The notes beneath the pieces were generated by a model. It was not told where the DNA came from, searched no databases, and saw only the letters and a program-made list of their open reading frames with translations. Made by a program: the position numbers and the translations under genes. 64,000 bases of DNA from Streptomyces griseoviridis (GTDB lineage Bacteria > Actinomycetota > Actinomycetes > Streptomycetales > Streptomycetaceae). The stretch covers positions 248,001 to 312,000 of the forward strand of contig BMSM01000004.1 in the NCBI GenBank assembly GCA_014649155.1. Direction: 5' to 3'. This document shows positions 34,236-43,070 of the stretch, piece by piece (position 1 is the stretch's first letter; every line of letters begins with the position of its first letter).

Positions 34236-34982
34236 TCAGGCAGCCAGCTTCAGTGCGGCCATCCGCTTGGTGTGCGCCTCGGTGATCCGGGAGAACATCC
34301 GGCCCACCTCCGCCAGGTCGAAGCCGTCCGCGACACCGCCCACCAGCATCGTCGACAGCGCGTCCCGGTCGGCGACCACCCGCTGGGACTGCGAGAGCGC
34401 CTCCCCCATCAGACGCCTCGCCCACAGCGCCAGCCGGCCGCCCACCCTCGGGTCCGCGTCGATCGCCGCGCGCACCTTCTCCACCGCGAACTCGGCGTGC
34501 CCCGTGTCGTCCAGCACGGCCAGCACCAGCTCACGGGTGTCGGTGTCGAGGCGGGCGGCGACCTCACGGTAGAAGTCGCTGGCGATCGAGTCGCCGACGT
34601 ACGCCTTGACGAGCCCCTCCAGCCAGTCGGAGGGGGCCGTCTGCTTGTGGAAACTCTCGTAGGCGGTGACGAACGGGGCCATCGCCTCCGTCGGCTCCTC
34701 GCCGATCTCGGCGAGCCGGTTGCTCAGCCGCTCGAAGTGGTGGAACTCCGCCGAGGCCATCTTGGCCAGCTCCGCCTTGTCCGCGAGGGTCGGCGCCAGC
34801 TTGGCGTCCTCCGCGAGCCGCTCGAACGCCGCCAGCTCGCCGTACGCGAGCGCCCCGAGCAGGTCCACGACCGCCGCGCGGTACTGGGGGTCGGCGGCGG
34901 CCGACGACCAGTCCCGGGCGGCGACGGCGGTACGTTCGGCAGGGGCGTTCGCTGCGGTGCCAGGCGTGTCAGAGCTCGTCAT
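34236..34982 (-). CDS. Ferritin-like (MiaE-type fold) protein
   Basis: 248 residues from ATG 34982. A four-helix bundle with carboxylate/histidine motifs expected for a di-iron site: GELAAFERLAED, EFHHFERLSNR and DDTGHAEFAVEK. Close in pattern to the ferritin-like hydroxylase family that includes MiaE, and the homologue in M. tuberculosis (Rv3210c) also sits before an RhlE-type helicase gene. Activity is unproven. It is divergent from the helicase gene. Confidence 0.8.
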   Translation of the reverse strand: MTSSDTPGTAANAPAERTAVAARDWSSAAADPQYRAAVVDLLGALAYGELAAFERLAEDAKLAPTLADKAELAKMASAEFHHFERLSNRLAEIGEEPTEAMAPFVTAYESFHKQTAPSDWLEGLVKAYVGDSIASDFYREVAARLDTDTRELVLAVLDDTGHAEFAVEKVRAAIDADPRVGGRLALWARRLMGEALSQSQRVVADRDALSTMLVGGVADGFDLAEVGRMFSRITEAHTKRMAALKLAA

Positions 34983-35399
34983 GCAGCGCACAATAGCCCG
35001 CTCGTAGGCGACGGGAAGGCCCTGGTCAGTCAGTGTGACGACGACTACGTGACCGAATCGGCCATCACATGTGCGCGAATCCGGGGTATGGTGGTAATGC
35101 GCCTGCCGAGTATGTGACGTACGAGTTCGTGATCGTGACCTATGGCTACGTGACATGGTCGTCGGGGCGCACGCATGAGGATGCCCGGTCGGTGGCCCGA
35201 TCGGCTCCGCCCGACAGCCCTCCCCGCCGTACGCCACTGTGTGCGGCAGCCCGGAGGGGGACCCTCAGCGGTTCGAGCGCTAGAGCGTCGGCAGTGGTCC
35301 CGTGTCTACGGCTCGCCCGTACGGCAGCCGACGTCCCCGGCACGGTCCGACACGACCCCCGCGCTCGCCTCGCACCGCGCACACAGAAGAGGCAGCACC

Positions 35400-38075
35400 C
35401 TGACTACGACGTTTCGTTCCCTCGGCATCCTTCCCGAGACCGCCGAGGCCCTTGAGGCCGTCGGCATCACCACCGCCTTCCCCATCCAGGAGATGACGCT
35501 CCCCGTCGCCCTCACGGGCAAGGACGTCATCGGCCAGGCCAAGACCGGCACCGGCAAGACGCTGGGCTTCGGCCTGCCCATCCTCGACCGCGTCACCGTC
35601 CCCGCCGACGTCGAGGCCGGACGCGCCGCCCCCGAGGACCTCACCGACGCCCCGCAGGCCCTCGTCGTCGTCCCGACGCGCGAGCTGTGCCAGCAGGTCA
35701 CCAACGACCTCCTGACCGCCGGCAAGGTGCGCAATGTGCGCGTCAGCGCGATCTACGGCGGCCGCGCCTACGAGCCCCAGGTCGAGGCCCTGAAGAAGGG
35801 CGTCGACGTGGTCGTCGGCACCCCGGGCCGGCTCCTCGACCTCGCGGGCCAGAAGAAGCTGAGCCTGAAGCACATCAAGTGCCTGGTCCTCGACGAGGCC
35901 GACGAGATGCTCGACCTGGGCTTCCTGCCAGACGTCGAGAAGATCATCAACCTGCTGCCGGCCAAGCGGCAGACGATGCTGTTCTCGGCCACCATGCCGG
36001 GCGCGGTCATCGGACTGGCCCGCCGGTACATGTCGCAGCCGACCCACATCAGCGCCACCTCGCCGGACGACGAGGGCCAGACGGTGGCGAACACGAAGCA
36101 GTACATCTACCGCGCGCACAACATGGACAAGCCCGAGATGGTCGCGCGCATACTGCAGGCCGAGGGCCGTGGACTGGCCATGGTCTTCTGCCGCACCAAG
36201 CGCACCGCGGCCGACCTGGCCGACCAGCTCCAGCAGCGCGGCTTCGCCTCCGGCGCGGTCCACGGCGACCTGGGCCAGGGCGCCCGCGAGCAGGCGCTGC
36301 GCGCCTTCCGCAACGGCAAGGTGGACGTGCTCGTCTGCACCGACGTCGCCGCCCGCGGCATCGACGTCGAGGGCGTGACCCACGTCATCAACTACCAGTC
36401 GCCGGAAGAGGAGAAGACGTATCTGCACCGCATCGGCCGCACCGGCCGCGCGGGCGCCAAGGGTACGGCGATCACCCTCGTCGACTGGGACGACATCCCC
36501 CGCTGGCAGCTGATCAACAAGGCGCTCCAGCTGGACTTCAACGACCCGCCGGAGACGTACTCCACCTCCTCGCACCTCTACTCCGACCTCGGCATCCCCG
36601 AGGGCACCAAGGGTGTGCTGCCGCGCGCGGCCCGTACCCGGGCCGGTCTGGCGGCCGAGGAGCTGGAGGACCTGGGCGAGCCCGGTGGCCGTGGCGGCCG
36701 GGACCGCGGTCGCGGCGGCCGGGGCGCGCGGGACGAGTCCCGTTCCGCCGAGCCGGAGCGCCCGGCGCGCACGCCGCGCCGTCGGCGCCGTACGCGCGGC
36801 GGTACGCCCCTGGACGCGGCGGCCTCCCCCGCCGCCGAGCCGGCCACGCCGGCCACGCCCGTGGCCGACGGCGCCGCGCCGGAGGACGGTGACGCCCCGC
36901 GTGTCCTGCGCCGACGCCGCCGCACCCGTGGCGGAGCCTCGACGCGCCGCCAGGTGACCCCGGCGACGGAGACCACCGCGGAGTCCGACGAGGCGACCGC
37001 GCCGGCACCGGCGGTCACCGAGGCCGCGACGGCCATTGAGGCCCCCGCCGCGCCCGAAGCGACGGAGCAGCCGCGCCGCCGCCGGACGCGAAAGTCGGCG
37101 GAGACGCCGGCCGCCGTCCTGGAGCCGACCGCCCCGGCGGTCACCGAGGCCACCCCGGTCACCGAGGCCACCCCGGTCGAGGAAGCCCCGGCGGCCGAGG
37201 AGGCCCCCGCCAAGCCGCGCCGCCGCACCCGCAAGGCCACGGCGGAGGCACCGGCGGAGACGGCGTCCGAAACGGCGGCCGAGACCGCCGAGGGCGCCGA
37301 GACCAAGCCCAAGGCCCGCCGCACCCGCAAGACCACCGCGGCCACCGCCACCGAGGCCACCCCGGCCCCCACCACCGACGACGCCGAACCGGAGGTCAAG
37401 CCGAAGACCCGCCGCACCCGCAAGACCGCGACGGCGACCCCGGCCACGGACACCACGGCAGCGACGGCCGCCGAGATCCCGGCCCAGACCACACAGGAAC
37501 CCCAGGCCGAGACCAAGCCCCGCCGCACCCGCAAGACCGCGGCCAAGGAACCGGCCGAAACGGCGGCCGAGACCGCCGAGGGCGCCGAGACCAAGCCCAA
37601 GGCCCGCCGCACCCGCAAGACCACCGCGGCCACCACCACCGAGGCCACCCCGGCCCCCACCACCGACGACGCCGAACCCGAGGTCAAGCCGAAGACCCGC
37701 CGCACCCGCAAGACCGCGACGGCGACCCCGGCCACGTCCACGTCCACGGACACCACGGCAGCAACGGCCACGGACACCGCCGAAGCCACGGGCGACGCGG
37801 CGGCCAAGCCCAGGACCCGCCGTGCGCGCAAGACCGCGGCGACGGCGCCCGCGGCCGCCGAGTCCACCGGCTCCGAGCCCACCGCCGGCATCCCGGCCCA
37901 GACCAAGCCCCGCCGCACCCGCAAGACCGCGGCCGAGGAACCGGCCGAAACCGCGACCGGGGCGACCGAAACGGCGGCCGAGACCGCCGAGACCAAGCCC
38001 AAGGCCCGCCGTACCCGCAAGACCTCTGCGGCGGCCACCACGACCGGCGCCCAAGCCCCGTCCACGGAGGGCTGA
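35400..38075 (+). CDS. DEAD-box RNA helicase with long basic repeat tail
   Basis: About 891 residues if it starts at CTG 35400, which has GAAGAGG seven bases upstream; earlier in-frame starts give non-coding-looking sequence. Core motifs: Q motif (FPIQEMTLP), AKTGTGKT, PTREL, TPGRLLDL, LDEADEMLDLGF, SATMPG, ARGIDVEG and HRIGRTGRAG within the first 380 residues. From about 430 to the end the protein is Ala/Thr/Pro/Glu-rich with about ten RRTRKT-type boxes, similar in style to histone H1 tails, probably an RNA-binding disordered tail. RhlE-like; likely roles in mRNA decay or ribosome assembly. Confidence 0.9.
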   Translation: MTTTFRSLGILPETAEALEAVGITTAFPIQEMTLPVALTGKDVIGQAKTGTGKTLGFGLPILDRVTVPADVEAGRAAPEDLTDAPQALVVVPTRELCQQVTNDLLTAGKVRNVRVSAIYGGRAYEPQVEALKKGVDVVVGTPGRLLDLAGQKKLSLKHIKCLVLDEADEMLDLGFLPDVEKIINLLPAKRQTMLFSATMPGAVIGLARRYMSQPTHISATSPDDEGQTVANTKQYIYRAHNMDKPEMVARILQAEGRGLAMVFCRTKRTAADLADQLQQRGFASGAVHGDLGQGAREQALRAFRNGKVDVLVCTDVAARGIDVEGVTHVINYQSPEEEKTYLHRIGRTGRAGAKGTAITLVDWDDIPRWQLINKALQLDFNDPPETYSTSSHLYSDLGIPEGTKGVLPRAARTRAGLAAEELEDLGEPGGRGGRDRGRGGRGARDESRSAEPERPARTPRRRRRTRGGTPLDAAASPAAEPATPATPVADGAAPEDGDAPRVLRRRRRTRGGASTRRQVTPATETTAESDEATAPAPAVTEAATAIEAPAAPEATEQPRRRRTRKSAETPAAVLEPTAPAVTEATPVTEATPVEEAPAAEEAPAKPRRRTRKATAEAPAETASETAAETAEGAETKPKARRTRKTTAATATEATPAPTTDDAEPEVKPKTRRTRKTATATPATDTTAATAAEIPAQTTQEPQAETKPRRTRKTAAKEPAETAAETAEGAETKPKARRTRKTTAATTTEATPAPTTDDAEPEVKPKTRRTRKTATATPATSTSTDTTAATATDTAEATGDAAAKPRTRRARKTAATAPAAAESTGSEPTAGIPAQTKPRRTRKTAAEEPAETATGATETAAETAETKPKARRTRKTSAAATTTGAQAPSTEG
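37271..37735 (+). repeat. 177-bp near-identical in-frame duplication in the helicase tail
   Basis: 37271-37447 recurs at 37559-37735 (offset 288 bases, 96 codons) with only a few differences, within an already repetitive stretch. Recombination between the copies would delete or add exactly 96 codons. Confidence 0.85.
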
Positions 38076-38103
38076 CCCGTCCTGTCGTAACCGCCGTACC
38101 GTC

Positions 38104-38140
38104 GTCGGCCCGGTCCCGCCCCGTGCGGGACCGGGCCGAC
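38104..38140 (+). terminator. Terminator after the DEAD-box helicase gene
   Basis: Perfect 16-bp stem (38104-38119 with 38125-38140), 5-base loop. Confidence 0.85.
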
Positions 38141-38175
38141 GTCGTCGGGTCCCCCGGCCCCGATACGCTCAGCCC

Positions 38176-39174
38176 GTGAGCAGGAACGCCGCCTTCGACC
38201 CGCCCCCCGCCGCCCGCGCGTACCGGCTGCGGACCGCGCGTGGTGAGTTCGCCGCCGTCGACTCGCCCGTGCCCGCCGGGGTCGAGCCGCGCGGCGTGGC
38301 GCTGATGCTGCCCGGCTTCACCGGCAGCAAGGAGGACTTCACCCTGCTGCACGAGCCGCTCGCGGCCCGCGGTTACCGTACGGTCGCCGTGGACGGCCGG
38401 GGGCAGTACGAGTCCGACGGCCCCGAGCACGACGAGTCCGCCTACGCACGGCCGGAACTGGCCCGGGACGTCCTCGCCCAGACCGCCGCCCTCGGCACCC
38501 CGGTGCATCTGGTCGGCCACTCCCTCGGCGGCCAGATCGCCCGGTCGGCCGTCCTGCTGGACCCCTCCCCCTTCCGTTCCCTCACCCTGATGTCCTCGGG
38601 TCCGGCGGAGATCTCGGAGCACCAGCGGCAGCGGGTCGAGCTGCTGCGGGACGCGCTCGCCGTGATGACCATGGCGGAGGTCTGGGAGACGATCCAGGCC
38701 ATGGGACCGCCGGAGGAGGTCGGCGGTCCCACCCGCGGCCCGGTCGACGAGGAGCGGCTGCGGCAGCGCTGGCTGGGCACCCGGCCCGCGCAACTCCTGG
38801 CCGGTGGGAGCCAGTTGTGCACCGAACCGGACCGGGTGGCGGAGCTGGCGGCGGTTCCGTTGCCGTTCCATGTGCTGTCGGGGGAGTACGACGACACCTG
38901 GCCGGTGCCCCTCCTGGACGACATGGCGGTGCGGCTGGACGCACGCCGGACCGTGATCGCCGGGGCCGAGCACTCGCCCAACGCGGATCAGCCCCTGCCG
39001 ACCGCCACGGCACTGGCCGACTTCTGGGACGACCTCACGAACACGGCCCCGGACACGAACCCGAACTCGGCCCCGGACGTGCGCGGCGCCCAGGGCCTGT
39101 CGTTTGGATCGGGTCGCGGGGAATCGGCTGCGCCTTCCCCGCGTCCGCGGCGTGACCCGAACGACAGGCCCTAG
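38176..39174 (+). CDS. Alpha/beta hydrolase with element-derived C-terminus
   Basis: 332 residues from GTG 38176. LPGFTGSKEDF (oxyanion region), GHSLGGQ nucleophile elbow about residue 116, LSGEYDDTWP acid region and AGAEHSPN histidine near 265. No signal peptide. The last 28 residues (from AQGLSFGSG) are encoded by an inverted-repeat element at 39091-39173, so the ancestral protein probably ended near residue 304. Stop codons of this gene and the convergent NYN gene overlap in the palindrome CTAG. Substrate unknown. Confidence 0.83.
   Translation: MSRNAAFDPPPAARAYRLRTARGEFAAVDSPVPAGVEPRGVALMLPGFTGSKEDFTLLHEPLAARGYRTVAVDGRGQYESDGPEHDESAYARPELARDVLAQTAALGTPVHLVGHSLGGQIARSAVLLDPSPFRSLTLMSSGPAEISEHQRQRVELLRDALAVMTMAEVWETIQAMGPPEEVGGPTRGPVDEERLRQRWLGTRPAQLLAGGSQLCTEPDRVAELAAVPLPFHVLSGEYDDTWPVPLLDDMAVRLDARRTVIAGAEHSPNADQPLPTATALADFWDDLTNTAPDTNPNSAPDVRGAQGLSFGSGRGESAAPSPRPRRDPNDRP
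39091..39173. repeat. Inverted-repeat element spanning two gene ends (MITE candidate)
   Basis: AGGGCCTGTCGTT at 39092-39104 is inverted at 39160-39172. Inside it CGGGTC (39110-39115) pairs with 39154-39159 and GCGGGGAA (39116-39123) with 39135-39142, so the whole folds into one long imperfect hairpin. It may serve as the terminator for both convergent genes. Size and nested inverted ends resemble a small non-autonomous element; no clear target duplication is visible. Confidence 0.6.
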
Positions 39175-40067
39175 TACTGCGTCTGCACGTACTCCCAGAA
39201 TCCGTCCCGCAGCGCCCGTCTCAGGTCAGCCTGGCCGCGCAGGGAGTACTGGAGCAGCCCCTCGGCCTCGACCAGCAGGTCCTGGTCGACCGGGCCGGGC
39301 AGGTAGGGGTGGCCGTCGAGCAGCTCGACCAGCGCCTCCCGGCCCCGTGACGCCAGCCACTTCGCGGCGATCTGCGACCCGGCGAACCGCACGTTCTCCC
39401 GGGTGGGGCGGCCCGTGCCGGCCGCGTCGTAGGCGGGCAGGGTGCGCCGGGAGACGTACGGCTTGAAGAAGTCGAGGTCGAAGGTGCGCTGGCTGTCGAC
39501 CTCCCAGAGCAGCGGGTCGGCCTGGTTGCGCCCCTCGGGGGCCTCGACGCCCCAGAGGTGGACGCGGGCCCCGTACCCCTGGGCGGCCTCGACCGCCGAC
39601 ACCAGGTCCTCGTCACCGCCGAGGAGCGCCGCGTCACTGATCGCGCGGTGCCGGGCGAGGGACTCCAGGTCGCTCCGGATGAGGGAGTCGACACCCTTCT
39701 GCTGGTTGTTGGCGTTGAGGTTGCCCAGGCGGACCTTGACGTCGGGCAGCTCCGCGATGCTCTGCTGCTCGGCGGTGTGGATGCGGCGCCGGGCGCCGTC
39801 GTACCAGTAGACCCGCAGCAGCCTGCTGTCCGCGAAGATGGTGCGGGCCCGGTCGATGAGCGCCTCGATCAGCCCCTCGGCGTCCAGGTCGAAGGCGCGC
39901 CGGTCCTCCGTCCCCGCGACCAGCCGTCCCGCCGCCGCGTACAGGTATCCCGCGTCGACGAAGATCGCGTGGGTGGACGGTGTCTTGGCCACCTCGGCGA
40001 GCATGCGCTGGAGCAGCTCGTTGGTGCGGTCGATGCGGGCGGGCAGGGATGCGAGGTCGTCGTTCAT
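39171..40067 (-). CDS. NYN-domain protein (PIN-like nuclease fold)
   Basis: 298 residues from ATG 40067 (ATG 40076 is three codons earlier). AIFVDAGYLY (first Asp near residue 38), RVYWYDGA, QKGVDSLIRSDL and SDAALLGGDEDLVSAVEAA give the conserved acidic residues of the NYN/LabA-like group, which share a PIN-type metal-dependent RNase fold. A roughly 90-residue C-terminal extension is specific to this family. Convergent with the hydrolase gene. Confidence 0.85.
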   Translation of the reverse strand: MNDDLASLPARIDRTNELLQRMLAEVAKTPSTHAIFVDAGYLYAAAGRLVAGTEDRRAFDLDAEGLIEALIDRARTIFADSRLLRVYWYDGARRRIHTAEQQSIAELPDVKVRLGNLNANNQQKGVDSLIRSDLESLARHRAISDAALLGGDEDLVSAVEAAQGYGARVHLWGVEAPEGRNQADPLLWEVDSQRTFDLDFFKPYVSRRTLPAYDAAGTGRPTRENVRFAGSQIAAKWLASRGREALVELLDGHPYLPGPVDQDLLVEAEGLLQYSLRGQADLRRALRDGFWEYVQTQY

Positions 40068-40228
40068 CGTCTCCATTGTCCCGGCGGTCACGCTGCGAAC
40101 ACAACCGGTCCCGGTCAGTCTTGTACTGGACAGACGCCGACGCCAAACTGACATCGGACCTCCCCGCGCCGCCACCGCACACCTAGCCCCGTACCGGGCC
40201 GCGAAAACGACAATTTACCCACCAGTAA

Positions 40229-40261
40229 TTAGCCTGTCGAAAATTTTCTTTAGCGTAGGGA
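40229..40261 (+). promoter_or_regulatory. A/T-rich promoter region before the 50-aa gene
   Basis: 40205-40265 is strikingly A/T-rich for this genome (CAATTTACCC, GTAATTAGCC, AAAATTTTCTTTAG). TTAGCC (40229) and TAGCGT (40251) with 16 bases between could be -35/-10 boxes. The remaining part of this roughly 300-base gap shows no gene. Confidence 0.4.
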
Positions 40262-40371
40262 ATGTTCGCACCGGGTCACTCGTTGACCACATACGGAACC
40301 CCAGGCACCGATGACCCGCGGTTCCCCTCAGTAGTTCTCCTCTGGAGGATGACCAGACGAAGGGAGAGGCC

Positions 40372-40524
40372 ATGCGCTTTGAAGTCATGCGACTCGACGA
40401 CGTCGACGGTACGCCCGTGGACACCACAGTCGTGGACGCAGCCTCCGTCAACCGGATAGTCCAGCAGGCCGCCGCCATCGGGCAGCGCCTGTGGATCCGC
40501 CCCGCCGAGACCTCGGCCTCGTAG
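40372..40524 (+). CDS. Small protein of 50 aa
   Basis: ATG 40372 with GGGAGAGG upstream; the reading frame MRFEVMRLDDVDGTPVDTTV... ends RPAETSAS. Good Streptomyces codon bias, a clear ribosome site and a terminator 25 bases after the stop argue for a real gene. Mixed charged, no membrane segment, no cysteine. Function unknown. Confidence 0.72.
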   Translation: MRFEVMRLDDVDGTPVDTTVVDAASVNRIVQQAAAIGQRLWIRPAETSAS

Positions 40525-40548
40525 CGGCGGATCGTTCACACCGCCTTT

Positions 40549-40581
40549 CGGGCCCCCGTACGCACGCCGTACGGGGGCCCG
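40549..40581. terminator. Terminator between the 50-aa gene and the MarC gene
   Basis: Perfect 14-bp stem (40549-40562 with 40568-40581), 5-base loop, between convergent genes. Confidence 0.85.
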
Positions 40582-40609
40582 TTCCGCGTCCCGGGGCACG
40601 GGAGCGGCG

Positions 40610-41215
40610 TCAACTCCCCTGGATCACCTGGGTGATGCCGTTGATGATCTGCTGCACGGCGATCGCGGAGAGCATCATGCCCGCCAGCCGGGTCACCAGG
40701 ACCACACCACCGTCCTTGATGACCCGGATGATCAGCAGCGAGTACCGCATCACCAGCCACAGCACGACATGGATGGCGAGGATCGCCGACCACACCGACA
40801 CCTGGCCGCCGACGCCGTCCGCCTTCTGCACGGCGAGGATCACCGACACGATCGCGCCGGGTCCGGCCAGCAGCGGCATGCCGAGCGGGACGAGCGCGAC
40901 GTTGACGTCCTTGGTCTGCTTGGGCTCGTCGGTCTTGCCGGTGAGCAGGTCGAGCGCGATCAGCAGGAGCAGCAGTCCGCCCGCGATCATCAGCGCGGGC
41001 ACCGAGACATGCAGATAGTCCAGGATCCGGTGCCCGAGCAGTCCGAACACCGTGATCACCCCGCCGGCGACACAGACGGCCTGGAAGGCCATCCGCTTCT
41101 GCACCGCGCCCGGCCGTCCGGCGGTCAGGGCGAGGAAGATCGGGGTGATCCCAGGGGGATCCATGATGACGAAAAGGGTCAGGAACAGGGAGCCGAAGAC
41201 GGCGAGATCGAACAT
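40610..41215 (-). CDS. MarC/UPF0056 family membrane protein
   Basis: 201 residues, six hydrophobic segments. FVIMDPPGITPIF near the N-terminus, LLIALDLLTGK and VPLGMPLLAGPGAI are family signatures. MarC proteins were once linked to multiple antibiotic resistance, but that link is not supported; function remains unknown. It ends just before a terminator stem and its start is 48 bases beyond the stop of the PHP gene on the same strand. Confidence 0.88.
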   Translation of the reverse strand: MFDLAVFGSLFLTLFVIMDPPGITPIFLALTAGRPGAVQKRMAFQAVCVAGGVITVFGLLGHRILDYLHVSVPALMIAGGLLLLLIALDLLTGKTDEPKQTKDVNVALVPLGMPLLAGPGAIVSVILAVQKADGVGGQVSVWSAILAIHVVLWLVMRYSLLIIRVIKDGGVVLVTRLAGMMLSAIAVQQIINGITQVIQGS

Positions 41216-41263
41216 GGGTGAGCTACTGGCCTTGCGATGGTACGGGCGGGGGCGGCGTGGACC

Positions 41264-42127
41264 TCAGACCCCGGCTCCGCCGGCCCCCGGCACCGGGAAC
41301 GCCCCGAAGGCGCGCCGCGTGATCTCCCCGTAGACCTCGGGGTCGGTGGTGTACTCGCCGAGCACACAGGTCTTACGGCTGCCGTGGTAGTCGCTGGACC
41401 CGGTCACCAGCAGCCCCAGCTCACCGGCGAGGCCGCGCAGCCGTGCCCGGGCCGGCTCGTCGTGGTCCATGTGGTCGACCTCGACGCCGTCGAGCCCGGC
41501 GGCGGCCAGCTCGGCGATCCGCGCCTCGGACACCGTACGGCCGCGCTTGGCGGCGGCCGGGTGCGCGAACACCGTGACCCCGCCCGCGGCCTTGACCAGC
41601 CGGACCGCCTCGAAGGGGTCGGTCTCGTGCTTCTCCACGAAGGCCCGGCCGCCGTCGGCCAGCCACTCCTCGGTGAAGGCGTCGCCCACGGTCGGCACGA
41701 CGCCGAGTTCGACGAGGGCCGAGGCGATGTGCGGCCGGCCCACCGAGCCGTCGCCCGCGATCCGCGCGACCTGCTCCCAGGTGACCGGCACCCCCAGCTC
41801 GTTCAGCTTGGCGATCATGCCCTTGGCCCGCGGCACCCGGTCGTCCCGGACCAGCTCCCGCTCGGCGAGCAGGGCCGGCTCCTCGGGGTCGAAGAGGTAG
41901 GCCAGCAGATGCATGCTGACGCCGTCGACGCGGCAGGACAGCTCGGCGCCGGTGACCAGCGTGAGCCCCTCGGGCAGCGCGGCGACGGCCTCGGCGTGGC
42001 CGCGGGTGGTGTCGTGGTCGGTCAGCGCGACGACGTCCAGCCCGGCCGCCGCGGCGTTGCGCACCAGCTCGGCCGGGGTGTCCGTCCCGTCGGACGCCGT
42101 CGAGTGGCAGTGCAGATCGATACGCAC
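41264..42127 (-). CDS. PHP-domain phosphoesterase (YciV/RNase AM-like)
   Basis: 287 residues from GTG 42127 with CTGGAG upstream. PHP motifs: DLHCHSTASDG (4-14), LTDHDTTRGH, GAELSC, the GRPHIASALV stretch, FAHPAA, and SDYHGS. This layout is that of 3',5'-nucleotide bisphosphate phosphatases that also trim 5S/16S/23S rRNA 5' ends in enterobacteria. Metal-dependent, cytosolic. It probably shares a transcript with marC downstream. Confidence 0.88.
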   Translation of the reverse strand: MRIDLHCHSTASDGTDTPAELVRNAAAAGLDVVALTDHDTTRGHAEAVAALPEGLTLVTGAELSCRVDGVSMHLLAYLFDPEEPALLAERELVRDDRVPRAKGMIAKLNELGVPVTWEQVARIAGDGSVGRPHIASALVELGVVPTVGDAFTEEWLADGGRAFVEKHETDPFEAVRLVKAAGGVTVFAHPAAAKRGRTVSEARIAELAAAGLDGVEVDHMDHDEPARARLRGLAGELGLLVTGSSDYHGSRKTCVLGEYTTDPEVYGEITRRAFGAFPVPGAGGAGV

Positions 42128-42259
42128 GGCGTACTCCAGACGGCGGGGAAACGGAAACGGACGAGGAAAGGATAACCGGACTCTCCGACTCCCCCCCGTC
42201 ATCCCCGCAGAGCGCGAGAGCCCCCTACACACACCTCGATCACCGGTGCCCCGTGGGCC

Positions 42260-42901
42260 TCACGGCTCCAGCAAGCGCGGCGACAACGCCCCGCACGGCA
42301 CCAGCTCCACCTCCGCCCCCGCCTCCCGGAGGTCCGTCAGCACCAGCTCGTCGTACATCAGCAGCCCCGACCGCTCCGGCCAGACCACCGCCCACAGCCA
42401 CATGCCGAGCGCCTCCCCCGCGAAGACGGCCCGGTCGACGGGCGCGCCGGAGACATGCCAGAGCGGGGTCGGGCGGCCCGCCGCGAGCACCTTGGCCTGC
42501 GGCGGCTTCTCGACGTCGAGGTGGGGTCCGGGGTCGGGTCCGTCGAGCCCGGCGAAGTAGGCGCCGAGTCCGACGCCCAGTTCCTCGGCGACGAGGATCA
42601 GCTCGCCGACACCGCCGAGCGGGCCGGGCCCGGAACAGGCCACCACCGTGGCACGGCCGCCGGTGCGGTCGTCGCCCGCGCAGGTCACGCCCGTGAAGAG
42701 CCAGCCGACCGGGAGCGGCCAGGGCATCCACACCGGCACCTGGGTGCGGTGCACGACGGCCTCCAGGGCCTCGACGCTCGGCGGTATCACGGGCTGGACC
42801 GGGTGGACGGGCCCGTGCGCGTCGCACTGCCAGGAATCGGCGAAGAGGCCGGGAGCCCTGACCCGGCCACCACACTTCGGGCAACTGGGTTCGCCCCTCA
42901 T
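42260..42901 (-). CDS. DUF6758-like zinc-ribbon protein
   Basis: 213 residues. N-terminal CPKCGGRVRAP and SWQCDAHG could form a zinc ribbon; the rest (MPWPLPVGWLFTGV, FAGLDGPDP, PLWHVSGAPVDRAVF, GLLMYDELVLTDL) is a conserved actinobacterial globular domain of unknown function. No signal peptide. It has 132 bases upstream of the PHP gene. Confidence 0.75.
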   Translation of the reverse strand: MRGEPSCPKCGGRVRAPGLFADSWQCDAHGPVHPVQPVIPPSVEALEAVVHRTQVPVWMPWPLPVGWLFTGVTCAGDDRTGGRATVVACSGPGPLGGVGELILVAEELGVGLGAYFAGLDGPDPGPHLDVEKPPQAKVLAAGRPTPLWHVSGAPVDRAVFAGEALGMWLWAVVWPERSGLLMYDELVLTDLREAGAEVELVPCGALSPRLLEP

Positions 42902-43003
42902 AGAGCCCCACGGTCCTACCCAGGTCCCGCCGCGTCAAGGACGATCACCCATCCGGAGGTGGCACCCCGAGGCGGTACCTGACCGGCCAGAACTAGATGG
43001 TGT

Positions 43004-43043
43004 TTGCATCCTTTAGCTCATCTAACTTAATATGTGTATACAC
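43004..43043 (+). promoter_or_regulatory. Promoter and palindromic operator before the MFS gene
   Basis: -35 TTGCAT (43004-43009) and -10 TTAATA (43027-43032) with a 17-base spacer in an unusually A/T-rich patch. GTGTATACAC (43034-43043) is a perfect palindrome covering the likely transcription start, a good place for a repressor. No regulator gene is adjacent. Confidence 0.6.
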
Positions 43044-43070
43044 CAACCATCTGCGGATCTAGGAGCCAGC

